From: Bacteroidota bacterium
GTDB lineage: Bacteria; Bacteroidota; Bacteroidia; Flavobacteriales; Schleiferiaceae
DNA length: 41,621 bases
NCBI GenBank assembly: GCA_003045865.1
Contig: PZPB01000017.1
Location: 1-41,621, forward strand
Direction of reading: 5' to 3'
The notes under the pieces are model-generated. The model was not told the origin of the DNA. It was given only the letters and a program-made list of their open reading frames with translations, and searched no databases. Below are positions 33,695-41,621 of the stretch, one piece after another (position 1 is the stretch's first letter; each line of letters begins with the position of its first letter). A program made the translations under genes and the position numbers.

Positions 33695-35164
33695 ATGGCA
33701 GATAATACTCCTCAAAACAGTATCCCCGAAAATAAAGAAGAACATAGTTCCTCGACCTATTTAGCCATAGCTTTTCGCTCGCTGCGGATGTTGGTTTACC
33801 GCACTTTGCGCATTCAAGATAATGCTGATCCTAGTGACACTATCGAGTCGATTAAAGTGGATATCGACTTTAAAGGTTATAATGTTTGGATTCTCATCTT
33901 TAGTATTCTTATCGCCTCTATTGGCCTAAATGTTAATTCGGGCGCCGTAGTAATTGGTGCGATGTTAATCTCCCCTTTAATGGGACCAATTCTCGGAGTA
34001 GGATTAAGTTTGGGTATTAACGATTGGTCCACCATGAAACGTTCGTTGCAAAATTTTGCGGTAATGTTTACGGTAAGTATTATTACGAGTACGGTTTACT
34101 TTTTACTCACTCCATTGGTAGATGCGCAATCGGAATTACTGGCTCGTACTCGGCCCACTTTATTAGATGTAATTGTAGCTTTTATTGGTGGTTTAGCGGG
34201 GATTTTGGCTGCTAATCGTAAGATTAAAAACAATGTAGTGCCAGGGGTAGCCATTGCCACGGCATTAATGCCACCTCTATGTACAGCGGGTTATGGAATA
34301 GCCACCGGGCAATGGGCTTTCTTTTTTGGTGCTTTTTACCTTTTCTTAATCAATAGTATTTTCATCTCTTTAGCTACTTTTTTAACGGTACGCTTTCTCG
34401 CTTTCCCCGTTAAAGATTTTGTAGATCCAGAGAGAGCTAAACGAGCAAGGCGTTATGTTTTTGCGGTTTTACTTTTAATCATCGTGCCTAGTGGCTTTAC
34501 TTTTTACCAAGTGGTTTCCGAATCGTATTTAACGAGGAGGGTAGATCAGTTTGTTCAGGAAAATATATTTTACGATGGGGCTGAGTTGGTAAAGAAAGAC
34601 TTCATTAATAACGAAGATGAAACCCATTCTTTAAACCTAGTTTTCTTTGGCGAAAATATTCCACTTAAGGTAGTTGATTCTTGGCGTCAGAAGCTGGGAA
34701 ATTACAATTTGGAAAATATCGAGATCAAGGTAGTACAGCCCCAAAGTATGGAGGAAATGAATTCTACCGAAGTAAATAAACTGGTAGATGTATTCAGCAA
34801 GAGTCAGATCGAGCTGCAAACCAAAGAGCAAACCATTACGCAGTTGCGTTTAGCCTTGAATCAAGAAATGAATTTGCGTTTACCGATAGACCAATTAATG
34901 GCCGAGTTGAAGGTTAACCATCCTCGTTTGTACACCATCGGTATGGCGCGAATGATTGAGCTAAACGAAGGGGGAAAGGATACTTTAATAACCACCAATT
35001 TATACTGGAGCTTGCAGGATACCCTTGGTCTAAAGCCAGAATCAGAGCAGATTAGAGAATGGTTAAAAGTGCGCTTAAATCTAGATACAGTGGTGCTGTA
35101 CAATCACATCCGCCTTCCTAAAGAAGAAGTAAATAAGCCCAAAGCTTTAGGAAGGGTGAATTAA
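33695..35164 (+). CDS. DUF389 (TIGR00341-type) membrane protein
   Basis: The 489-residue protein has a hydrophilic N-terminus of about 65 residues and then six or more membrane segments between about 65 and 275. These include the family-defining GLNVNSGAVVIGAMLISPLMGPILGVGLSLG and NNVVPGVAIATALMPPLCTAGYG. A cytoplasmic or periplasmic C-terminal domain of about 200 residues follows, with a short coiled coil (KSQIELQTKEQTITQLRLAL). The transported solute of this family is not known. It is the second gene after fhs, and its stop shares a TTAA with the convergent YopX-like gene. Confidence 0.88.
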   Translation: MADNTPQNSIPENKEEHSSSTYLAIAFRSLRMLVYRTLRIQDNADPSDTIESIKVDIDFKGYNVWILIFSILIASIGLNVNSGAVVIGAMLISPLMGPILGVGLSLGINDWSTMKRSLQNFAVMFTVSIITSTVYFLLTPLVDAQSELLARTRPTLLDVIVAFIGGLAGILAANRKIKNNVVPGVAIATALMPPLCTAGYGIATGQWAFFFGAFYLFLINSIFISLATFLTVRFLAFPVKDFVDPERAKRARRYVFAVLLLIIVPSGFTFYQVVSESYLTRRVDQFVQENIFYDGAELVKKDFINNEDETHSLNLVFFGENIPLKVVDSWRQKLGNYNLENIEIKVVQPQSMEEMNSTEVNKLVDVFSKSQIELQTKEQTITQLRLALNQEMNLRLPIDQLMAELKVNHPRLYTIGMARMIELNEGGKDTLITTNLYWSLQDTLGLKPESEQIREWLKVRLNLDTVVLYNHIRLPKEEVNKPKALGRVN

Positions 35165-35574
35165 TCTTTGACCTTCAGTTCTGCCTTTAGTTCAGGGTTG
35201 AGAAAAAGATGCGAGTACACTTTCAGTTCACGCGGATTGAACATAGGAATATCATCAATGAAAAGAGGGATAAAGCTTCCTTCTACAATAGCTTTGATGC
35301 CAAATATTTCCTCTTTCGCTTCCCATAAAATTACACCCTGACTGTAATCCCCGTCAGGGTCAATTTTAAATTCTAGGATATCCCATTCGTAAATGTAACG
35401 GTTATTACGATCGCGGAAACCAATGTACTCGTCAAGTTCATCATATTCGATAGCAAAGCCTCGCCACCAAAAACCATCACGAGAATATAGAATCATAGTA
35501 GGACTAACCTTGCGCATATAGCCCACAATTTGCTCTCCTTTTCTTAGCCTAAAGCGTTTCTCGGGATTTGACAT
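35161..35574 (-). CDS. YopX-like small protein of unknown role
   Basis: This 137-residue protein is rich in aromatic and charged residues. The segment YIGFRDRNNRYIYEWDILEF, then DYSQGVILWEAKEEIFGIKA, resembles the YopX family pattern (Y.G..D.NG..IYE.DI..F then G.V.W). YopX proteins are usually found in phages, yet no phage gene is near. It sits between uvrA and the DUF389 gene, both core genes. The similarity is weak and read by eye. It has no signal peptide or membrane segment. It ends in a TTAA shared with its neighbour. Confidence 0.6.
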   Translation of the reverse strand: MSNPEKRFRLRKGEQIVGYMRKVSPTMILYSRDGFWWRGFAIEYDELDEYIGFRDRNNRYIYEWDILEFKIDPDGDYSQGVILWEAKEEIFGIKAIVEGSFIPLFIDDIPMFNPRELKVYSHLFLNPELKAELKVKD

Positions 35575-35595
35575 TTTATCACTTTTAGACCTAAC

Positions 35596-38400
35596 TTATT
35601 TTTGCGCTAAAAGTTTATCCTTTAAATAAGGAGCGGTAACAGATTCTTTGCAGTGAATCATATCTTCGGGTCGGCCTTCAAAAATAAGGGCACCCCCTTT
35701 CTCGCCTCCTTCAGGTCCTAAATCGATTATCCAATCGGCACATTTCATAACATCAGGATGGTGTTCAATAACCACGATGCTATGCCCGTTTTTTAATAGG
35801 GCATAAAGGCTTTGTAGTAATTTTTGAATATCATGGAAGTGTAAGCCAGTGGTGGGCTCATCGAAAATAAAAAGCACCGGATCTTTAGCACTTCCTTTCG
35901 ATAAGAAGGTGGCTAATTTTATACGTTGCGCTTCACCACCCGAAAGGGTAGAAGAGCTTTGTCCGAGGCTAACATATCCTAAACCCACATCCTGCAAGGG
36001 TTGCAGTTTCGCAGCAATTTTACTTTGCCCTTCTTTTTGAAAAAATTCAATGGCCTCATCAACGGTAAGTTCTAAAATATCGAAGATGGATTTATCGGCC
36101 AGTTTTACGTCTAATATTTCTTTGCGGAAGCGTTTACCGTGGCACACATCACACTTTAAGTGCACGTCTGCCATAAACTGCATCTCTATGGTAATTTCCC
36201 CTTCGCCTTGGCATTTATCGCATCTGCCGCCATCTATGTTAAATGAGAAATAGCCCGCTTTATACTTTCTTGCTTTAGCTAAAGGCAAAGTGGTGTAGAG
36301 CTGACGAATATCGTCGTAGGCCTTGATGTAGGTTACAGGATTACTGCGGCTACTTTTACCAATAGGGTTTTGATCGATAAACTCTACATCGCTTATATCT
36401 TGCCAAGCACCTTCGAAGCTGCTGTGTTTACCTGTTTTCTCACCATAGCCACCCAAACGCTTTTTAAGGGCGGGGTATAATATCTTCTTAATCAAGCTAC
36501 TTTTTCCTGAACCGCTCATGCCTGTTACGACGGTAAAGCAATGCAGGGGAAATTTCACATCTATATTTTTGAGGTTGTTTTCACGCGCTCCTTTTAGTTC
36601 GATAAATTTGCGAGGCTCTTTTTTTATTGGAACTTTTATTTGATCAATGCCGCGTAAATAATCGGCGGTATGGCTCTTTTTCGCTTTAAGCAGATCTTCA
36701 TAAACTCCTTCAAAAATAACTTCCCCGCCATGGGTACCCGCTTCTGGGCCGATGTCAATAATATAATCTGCGGCGAGCATCATTTCTTCATCGTGTTCTA
36801 CCACCACCACGGTATTGCCAAGGTCGCGCAGCTCTTTTACCACTTCAATTAATTTGGCGGTATCTTTAGGATGCAAACCAATACTAGGCTCATCTAGAAT
36901 ATATGTAGATCCTACCAGGGCACTACCTAAACTAGTGGCGAGATTGATTCTTTGCGATTCACCCCCTGATAAGGTACTAGATAGGCGATTTAAATTAAGA
37001 TAGGGTAATCCCACTTTACAGAGATAAGAAAGGCGATTTTCGATTTCCAATAAAAGCCTTTTGGCAATGGCATGTTCTTGCTCGGAAAGTTTTAATTCTT
37101 GAAAATGAGTGAGCAGTTGATCGATTGGCCAAGAAACCAATTCTGAAATAGAATAGCCGCCAATTTTAACATAACTCGCCTCTTTGCGCAAGCGAGCTCC
37201 TTTACAGGATGTGCATTTAGTTTTGCCACGGTAACGCGAAAGCATTACTCGGAACTGAATTTTATAACTTTTAGTTTCAAGGTAACTAAAGAACTCATCT
37301 AGGCCACGAAAGTAGGCACTGCCTTCCCAAAGCATGGCTTTTTCGGTTTCGTTTAGCTCGAATATGGGACGGTGAATAGGGAATTTCGCTTTTTCTGCAC
37401 CCGCAATAAACTGGTCTTTCCACTCGCTCATTTTTTCACCGCGCCAGGGTACAATCGCATCTTGGTAAACCGAAAGAGAATTATCGGGAATCACCAAATC
37501 TTCATCGATGCCCATAATATTGCCAAAGCCTTCGCATTTAGGGCAAGCTCCAAAAGGATTATTAAAACTAAAGAGATGAATGCTGGGCTCTTCGAATTCC
37601 ATGCCGTCAATCTCAAATTTATTTGAAAATTGATGCGCTTCTTCTTCGCCATTTAGTTGAATAAAGCAGATTCCTCTACCTTCAAAAAAGGCGGTTTGCA
37701 CTGAGTCTGCCAAACGGTTGAGGTTTTCCTCGGTACTCCAATCGGCCACTAAGCGGTCAACTACAATTTCTAATTTGTCGTTTTTTTTATGGGTTTTGGG
37801 GTTGAAATCACTGATACGTAGAAGCTCCCCATTTTGCGCCATACGGGAAAAACCTTGCTGAGAAAGGATTTCCAGTTGATCCTCCAATTTCCGATCGTGG
37901 AGAATAAGTGGGCATTTAATTAAAAACTTGGTATTAGCCGGGAGGGCTTTTACATAGTTAAGCACATCTTCGAGCTGATGTTTTTTAACTTTCTGTCCAC
38001 TAATAGGGGAGTAGGTGGTTCCTACCCGAGCGTATAGTACTTTTAGATAATCGTAAATTTCGGTTACGGTTCCCACGGTGGAGCGGGGATTTCGAGAAAT
38101 CACCTTTTGCTCGATCGCTACCGCAGGAGAGAGTCCTTTAATGCTATCTACTTCTGGCTTATCGAGGCGACCTAAAAACTGACGCGCGTAAGAACTCAGG
38201 CTTTCAACATAGCGGCGCTGACCTTCCGCATACAAAGTATCGAAGGCTAAAGATGATTTTCCAGAGCCTGAAAGTCCAGTTATTACCGTTAAGCTCTGAT
38301 GTGGAATGCTAATATTAACATTTTTTAGATTGTGAACTTTAGCCCCTTTTATCTCTATTTTTCCTTGCTGGCGCTCTATTGTAGCGGTATTTTTGGTCAT
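35596..38400 (-). CDS. uvrA: excinuclease ABC subunit A
   Basis: The 934-residue protein has the normal UvrA length and two ABC ATPase halves. The first Walker A is GLSGSGKSSLAFDTLYAEGQRR and the second GMSGSGKSSLI. The signatures are LSGGESQRINLA and LSGGEAQRIKLA. Zinc-finger Cys pairs are CPKCEGFG, CTSCKGARL, CDKCQGEGEI and CDVCHGKRF. UvrA finds bulky DNA lesions and loads UvrB in nucleotide excision repair. It has an exact -7 box (TAATTTTG, 38425-38432), divergent from the ECF sigma gene. Many Bacteroidota carry a second uvrA, so this could be one of two. Confidence 0.97.
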   Translation of the reverse strand: MTKNTATIERQQGKIEIKGAKVHNLKNVNISIPHQSLTVITGLSGSGKSSLAFDTLYAEGQRRYVESLSSYARQFLGRLDKPEVDSIKGLSPAVAIEQKVISRNPRSTVGTVTEIYDYLKVLYARVGTTYSPISGQKVKKHQLEDVLNYVKALPANTKFLIKCPLILHDRKLEDQLEILSQQGFSRMAQNGELLRISDFNPKTHKKNDKLEIVVDRLVADWSTEENLNRLADSVQTAFFEGRGICFIQLNGEEEAHQFSNKFEIDGMEFEEPSIHLFSFNNPFGACPKCEGFGNIMGIDEDLVIPDNSLSVYQDAIVPWRGEKMSEWKDQFIAGAEKAKFPIHRPIFELNETEKAMLWEGSAYFRGLDEFFSYLETKSYKIQFRVMLSRYRGKTKCTSCKGARLRKEASYVKIGGYSISELVSWPIDQLLTHFQELKLSEQEHAIAKRLLLEIENRLSYLCKVGLPYLNLNRLSSTLSGGESQRINLATSLGSALVGSTYILDEPSIGLHPKDTAKLIEVVKELRDLGNTVVVVEHDEEMMLAADYIIDIGPEAGTHGGEVIFEGVYEDLLKAKKSHTADYLRGIDQIKVPIKKEPRKFIELKGARENNLKNIDVKFPLHCFTVVTGMSGSGKSSLIKKILYPALKKRLGGYGEKTGKHSSFEGAWQDISDVEFIDQNPIGKSSRSNPVTYIKAYDDIRQLYTTLPLAKARKYKAGYFSFNIDGGRCDKCQGEGEITIEMQFMADVHLKCDVCHGKRFRKEILDVKLADKSIFDILELTVDEAIEFFQKEGQSKIAAKLQPLQDVGLGYVSLGQSSSTLSGGEAQRIKLATFLSKGSAKDPVLFIFDEPTTGLHFHDIQKLLQSLYALLKNGHSIVVIEHHPDVMKCADWIIDLGPEGGEKGGALIFEGRPEDMIHCKESVTAPYLKDKLLAQK

Positions 38401-38424
38401 ATTTTTTCGGCTCTATCGAGTCTG

Positions 38425-38432
38425 CAAAATTA
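38425..38432 (-). promoter_or_regulatory. -7 promoter element of uvrA (TAATTTTG)
   Basis: This is an exact TAnnTTTG match on the minus strand, 25 bases before the uvrA ATG, in the same TAATTTTGCAG context as before adk. No clear -33 box is present. Confidence 0.5.
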
Positions 38433-38447
38433 TCATTCTCATATTGC

Positions 38448-38480
38448 TTTGTTGGATTGACAACAAAAATTATATATTTG
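38448..38480 (+). promoter_or_regulatory. promoter of ECF sigma gene at 38589
   Basis: TTTG (38448-38451) and TATATTTG (38473-38480) are 21 bases apart and match both Bacteroidota promoter boxes. The start would lie near 38486, giving a leader of about 100 bases with a GGCGA/TCGCC hairpin near 38492-38506. Confidence 0.62.
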
Positions 38481-38588
38481 TTTTCAGCAAGGGCGAATAT
38501 CTCGCCTTCCTCAAAAAAAATATTGCCTATAGTAACATAGTTATTTTACTGATTTACGGACCTATTATTAACCCAATCAGAATTGACT

Positions 38589-39173
38589 ATGGATTACAAA
38601 GCAATGACAGATGCCGAGCTGGTTAAGCTCTACATCAATGGAAAGGAGCAAGCCTTATCTTTTCTTATCGCAAAACACGAACAACGCATTTTTTCTTACA
38701 TTTTAAGTAAGATTCAAAATCGCGATCTGGCTAATGATGTATTCCAAGATACTTTTGTGAAGATCATCAAAACTCTGAGAAAAGGAAATTACAACGAAGA
38801 AGGAAAGTTTTTACAATGGTCACTTCGCATTGCCCATAATTTGGTAATCGATCACTTTCGTAGACAGAAACGTATCCCTACTATCGCACCTAATGATGAG
38901 TACGATATTTTTAAGATACTAAAGGATGAAACTCCTACAGCTGAAAACGAAATGATTAAGGTGCAAATTGAAAAAGATCTTCATAAATTGATTCTTTTAT
39001 TACCTGAAGAGCAGTTGGAGGTTTTAAAACTGCGCCATTTCTCGGGTTTAAGCTTTAAAGATATTGCCGAACAAACTGGCGTATCTATTAACACAGCCCT
39101 AGGGAGAATGCGTTATGCCCTTATTAATTTAAGAAAGTTGATGTTGGATAATAAAGTAACTTTAAGTATGTAA
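38589..39173 (+). CDS. ECF-type RNA polymerase sigma factor
   Basis: From ATG 38589 the protein has 194 residues; a TTG two codons earlier is less likely. Region 2 contains EQRIFSYILSKIQNRDLANDVFQDTFVKI and RIAHNLVIDHFRRQKRIP. Region 4 contains LPEEQLEVLKLRHFSGLSFKDIAEQTGVSINTALGRMRYAL. It is distinct from the light-locus sigma factor. There is no anti-sigma gene next to it; instead, a 48-codon gene follows 51 bases later. Targets are unknown. The leader of about 100 bases could allow post-transcriptional control. Confidence 0.92.
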   Translation: MDYKAMTDAELVKLYINGKEQALSFLIAKHEQRIFSYILSKIQNRDLANDVFQDTFVKIIKTLRKGNYNEEGKFLQWSLRIAHNLVIDHFRRQKRIPTIAPNDEYDIFKILKDETPTAENEMIKVQIEKDLHKLILLLPEEQLEVLKLRHFSGLSFKDIAEQTGVSINTALGRMRYALINLRKLMLDNKVTLSM

Positions 39174-39224
39174 CAATAAGTTACATAGTGGTCCGTTTAC
39201 CTTTTGTCTAACTAATATAGGTAT

Positions 39225-39371
39225 ATGGATAAAACCACTACTCTTAAAGATGGCTATGCAACTAATGCAAGACCAGATGCACAAACCATTCAAAACATCT
39301 TAAATTTTTCCAGGTCTTACGAAACCCAGAAAATCTCAAACAATTTTCAGTTTGAGATGATTAAAAATTGA
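39225..39371 (+). CDS. 48-residue conserved-looking small protein
   Basis: ATG 39225 opens a 48-codon frame starting MDKTTTLKDGYATNARPDA, followed by TIQNILNFSRSYETQK and ending NNFQFEMIKN. It is soluble, with a helix in the middle and no Cys. Support for it being real comes from its codon use, its position 51 bases after the sigma-factor stop, and a perfect terminator that begins 3 bases after its stop. I recall small proteins with an ATNxRP...TI..IL.FS(R/K)S pattern in Bacteroidota, but I cannot check this. It might modulate the sigma factor; that is only a guess from position. Confidence 0.6.
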   Translation: MDKTTTLKDGYATNARPDAQTIQNILNFSRSYETQKISNNFQFEMIKN

Positions 39372-39373
39372 AC

Positions 39374-39398
39374 AAAAAGCCTCTTCGGAGGCTTTTTT
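39374..39398 (+). terminator. rho-independent terminator with UUCG tetraloop
   Basis: AAAAAGCCTC (39374-39383) pairs perfectly with GAGGCTTTTT (39388-39397) around a C(UUCG)G tetraloop, followed by one more T. It ends the sigma factor/small-protein transcript. Confidence 0.93.
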
Positions 39399-39413
39399 AA
39401 TGAAACACATTTA

Positions 39414-39695
39414 ATGAAAGCAATTTGGAATAATCAAGTAATCGCCCAAAGCGACGAAACTATTGTAGTAGAAAGGAATCATTACTTCCCCGCCGAAAGT
39501 GTAAAGAAGGAGTTTATAAAGGAATCAGCAAGCCACACTACTTGTCCGTGGAAAGGAGAAGCAAGCTATTATACCTTAACGGTAGATGGGCAGGAAAATA
39601 AAGATGCCGCATGGTATTATCCACAAACAAAACCTTTGGCAAATAATATTCGCAATTATATCGCCTTTTGGAAGGGTGTTGAAATAAGCGAATAA
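39414..39695 (+). CDS. DUF427 domain protein
   Basis: This 93-residue single-domain protein starts MKAIWNNQVIAQSDETIVVERNHYFP. It continues with HTTCPWKGEASYYTL and AAWYYPQTKPLANNIRNYIAFWKGVEI, the DUF427 pattern with its CPWKG[E/T] and AWYYP phrases. The family is cytoplasmic and its biochemical role is not established. It starts 15 bases after the terminator, so its promoter must lie within or before the hairpin, or weak read-through occurs. It is convergent with rodA after a 16-base gap. Confidence 0.9.
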   Translation: MKAIWNNQVIAQSDETIVVERNHYFPAESVKKEFIKESASHTTCPWKGEASYYTLTVDGQENKDAAWYYPQTKPLANNIRNYIAFWKGVEISE

Positions 39696-39711
39696 TCGTT
39701 TCTAAAAAAGC

Positions 39712-40971
39712 TTAAAGCGTTTCCCAGCGAAAGGAATCCAACTTTAAAAAGATAAATAGTAAAAGGGTAAATCCCCACAGTGAGGAACCGCCATAACTAA
39801 AGAATGGCAGAGGGATGCCAATTACTGGTGCGAGTCCAATAGTCATGGCTATGTTAATGGTGAAGTGAAAGAATAAGATACTCACTACGGCATAGCCATA
39901 GGCACGGGCGAAGGTACTTTTTTGCCTTTCGGCTAATTGTACTAGCCTAAAAAAGAGCAACATAAATAAAATGATTAATACGGCGCTTCCGGTAAAACCC
40001 CATTCTTCGCCAACGGTACAGAAAATAAAGTCGGTACTTTGTTCTGGTACAAAATCAAATTTAGTTTGTGTTCCATTCAAATAGCCTTTGCCAGCCACTC
40101 CACCAGATCCAATGGCAATCATAGATTGAGCGGTGTTATAACCAATCCCTTTCGGGTCGTGGGCTTTGCCAAGCAGAATGTTAATACGGTTGCGGTGGCG
40201 ATCTTCTAAAATATTATTGAAAGCGTAATCAACAGTATTTACCAACACTGCAGAGAGAAGCCACATTCCTACCACTTTTATCCAAAACCCTTTAGAGCGC
40301 CTTGTTGCAACTATTATTAAAGTAGCGAGTAGGGCTAAAGCAATTTGTAAGCTTAAAAGTGGTACCAATAAACTCATTAGGAATAAAACAGCCAAAGCCA
40401 AACCGATAAAAATATAAGCTCCCGAAAGTCCTTCGCGGTACATTACTAATAATAGAGAACTATACACCAAGGCCGAACCAGGATCTGGCTGAGGGATGAT
40501 TAAGGCCGCGGGAATAATGATAATGATAAAGCCAATTATTTTATCACGCAGCCCTCTAAGATTTCTTTCTTTTTTGCTAAGAAAACTAGCTAGAGCTAAG
40601 GCAGTTGCAAATTTGGCAAACTCCGAAGGTTGAATACTAAAGCCTCCAATAACGAACCATGAACGAGCACCAGCAATTTCCTTTCCCTCAAAAAGTACCA
40701 ATAGGAGGGCGAGCATGGTAGCAATGTAAATAGGGATGGCAAGGGTTTGATAGATGCTTCCGTCTAAGATGAAAATAACTGCAATAATGGCTATAGAGGT
40801 GCCAATCCACATTAATTGTTTTCCGTAACGCTGGCTAAGATCGAAGATATTAGCATGTTCTTCATCGTAAACAGCGGCATAAATATTTGCCCAACCCATC
40901 AAAACCAAAAGGAGGAATAAAACAACGGTTAGCCAATCGATATTGTAAATACTGCTATTACTTCTCCGCAT
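39712..40971 (-). CDS. rodA: rod shape-determining protein RodA (SEDS glycosyltransferase)
   Basis: The 419-residue integral membrane protein has about ten membrane segments and SEDS motifs. These include GARSWFVIGGFSIQPSEFAK, PDPGSALVY (with the catalytic Asp of the family), GKGYLNGTQTKFDFVPEQSTDFIF, GEEWGF and a closing LPFFSYGGSSLWGF. RodA polymerises glycan strands during cell elongation with the class B transpeptidase PBP2. Its ATG overlaps the end of mrdA by 14 bases, so the two are coupled. The length is close to other Bacteroidota RodA proteins. Confidence 0.96.
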   Translation of the reverse strand: MRRSNSSIYNIDWLTVVLFLLLVLMGWANIYAAVYDEEHANIFDLSQRYGKQLMWIGTSIAIIAVIFILDGSIYQTLAIPIYIATMLALLLVLFEGKEIAGARSWFVIGGFSIQPSEFAKFATALALASFLSKKERNLRGLRDKIIGFIIIIIPAALIIPQPDPGSALVYSSLLLVMYREGLSGAYIFIGLALAVLFLMSLLVPLLSLQIALALLATLIIVATRRSKGFWIKVVGMWLLSAVLVNTVDYAFNNILEDRHRNRINILLGKAHDPKGIGYNTAQSMIAIGSGGVAGKGYLNGTQTKFDFVPEQSTDFIFCTVGEEWGFTGSAVLIILFMLLFFRLVQLAERQKSTFARAYGYAVVSILFFHFTINIAMTIGLAPVIGIPLPFFSYGGSSLWGFTLLLFIFLKLDSFRWETL

Positions 40972-41621
40972 CGCTTAGTTTAATGGGCTTTTTGTAGATA
41001 CTTAGTAATTGCTTTTCGTATTCTTCGCTTAAATCTCCTGCAAGCATTCGGTCTTTCATTGTTGGCCGATTAATTTCACCGGTAAGATATTGTTCTATAA
41101 GAAGGCTGGCGATAGGCGCAGCCCAGCGACTACCCCAATAGCCATTTTCTACAATAATGGCTACTGCAATCTTGGGATCGTCTTTCGGTGCAAAGGCCAC
41201 GAAAATACTGTGATCTTGTCCGTGAGGATTTTCCGCAGTACCTGTTTTCCCGCACATCTTAATTGTATCATGGCGACTTCCACGAGCGGTTCCCGTTTCG
41301 AAAACATCGAACATCCCATTAATTACCACCGGGAAGTGAACGCTGTCTATGGTGGTATATTTTCGCTCGACAAAATTAGGGTCGGCAATGGGTTTATTGT
41401 CAATGGCTTTTACAATATGAGGGGTATAATAATAACCATGATTGGCTATAGCCGCCGTCATATTTGCCATTTGAATGGGGGTAAGCAAAAGTTCACCCTG
41501 GCCAATCCCTAATGAAATAGCACTTACCGCTCTCCATCCGGTATAACCAAAAGCCTTGTCGTAATAGTCGGCATTGGGCACTAAACCCTTTCTGCCGGTA
41601 GGTAAATCGTTATTTAAGAAA
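40958..41621 (-). CDS. mrdA: penicillin-binding protein 2, C-terminal part (5' end cut by window edge)
   Basis: About 220 C-terminal residues are visible and the frame stays open to the window edge (FLNNDLPTGRKGLVPNADYYDKAFG comes first). A GTG at 41581 is internal, not the start. The transpeptidase features are LGIGQGELLLTPIQMAN, the KTGTAENPHG motif, and SIFVAFAPKDDPKIAVAIIVENG. The SxxK and SxN motifs lie outside the window. PBP2 cross-links peptidoglycan during elongation as the partner of RodA. The C-terminal tail (MKDRMLAGDLSEEYEKQL) is hydrophilic. Confidence 0.94.
   Translation of the reverse strand, partial: FLNNDLPTGRKGLVPNADYYDKAFGYTGWRAVSAISLGIGQGELLLTPIQMANMTAAIANHGYYYTPHIVKAIDNKPIADPNFVERKYTTIDSVHFPVVINGMFDVFETGTARGSRHDTIKMCGKTGTAENPHGQDHSIFVAFAPKDDPKIAVAIIVENGYWGSRWAAPIASLLIEQYLTGEINRPTMKDRMLAGDLSEEYEKQLLSIYKKPIKLSDAEK

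Noticed and set aside
35161-35574. Prophage remnant suggested by the YopX-like gene
   Set aside because: No integrase, structural or lysis genes and no att-like repeats are nearby; both neighbours are core genes.
38491-38520. GGCGA/TCGCC hairpin followed by an A-run as a terminator
   Set aside because: The run is A on the plus strand and precedes the hairpin as T on the minus strand, so it cannot end either transcript. It is kept only as a leader hairpin of unknown meaning.
39696-39711. Terminator between the DUF427 gene and rodA
   Set aside because: The short AAGCTT palindrome near T/A runs makes no stable stem of useful length.
1-41621. tRNA, rRNA, CRISPR arrays, insertion sequences, replication origin
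   Set aside because: None was seen on reading both strands by eye. Short or degenerate elements could be missed without a covariance or repeat search.

Overview
The window looks like chromosomal DNA of a member of the Bacteroidota, most likely order Flavobacteriales. The signs are low-to-moderate G+C, two proteins with type IX secretion (T9SS) C-terminal sorting domains, a mevalonate-route isoprenoid pair (class II HMG-CoA reductase plus a GYDIA-type GHMP kinase), and upstream elements of the Bacteroidota form TAnnTTTG. The family placement (Cryomorphaceae/Schleiferiaceae-like) is only an impression. Genes are densely packed. No gene-free stretch exceeds 300 bases (the longest is 13437-13717), and I see no rRNA, tRNA, CRISPR, IS or prophage.

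Layout. 1-2119 (minus): a LolD-type ATPase, an FtsX-type permease with His-rich segments, and a truncated DUF3299-like secreted protein. 2255-5138: a CoA-binding protein, then a minus-strand operon of response regulator, secreted S1 protease and lipoprotein. 5218-11869 (plus): a tight five-gene operon of an E1-like/nitroreductase fusion (Rv1355c family), a GNAT-fold enzyme, a 7TM sensor histidine kinase, a receiver-kinase hybrid and a lone receiver. This is the best candidate for an undescribed system. 11853-13436 (minus): prfC.

13647-21870 (plus): a probable light-response locus. A CarH/LitR-like MerR regulator with the B12-binding residues precedes an ECF sigma factor. Then come crtI, crtB, idi, an animal-type 6-pyruvoyl-tetrahydropterin synthase, folE, an SDR lacking the catalytic Tyr, a flavin reductase-like protein and a CPD photolyase. 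Three copies of an inverted repeat (TTGTTTAA-N16/17-TTAAACAA) lie upstream of the regulator and the sigma factor and are candidate operators. The content suggests a combined photoprotection programme: carotenoid, photolyase, and perhaps its pterin and flavin cofactors.

21867-31453: a mannose-1-phosphate guanylyltransferase, an adk-obgE-PAP2-crcB operon, a large T9SS type-B PKD protein, the mevalonate pair that would feed idi/crtB, and three small unknown genes. 31542-41621: fhs, an ArsC/Spx-like protein, a DUF389 membrane protein, a YopX-like orphan, uvrA, a second ECF sigma factor, a 48-codon gene closed by a textbook UUCG terminator, a DUF427 protein, rodA, and the C-terminal part of the cell-elongation transpeptidase gene mrdA. 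Four convergent gene pairs overlap at their stop codons.

All assignments rest on motif recognition by eye. No database search was run.
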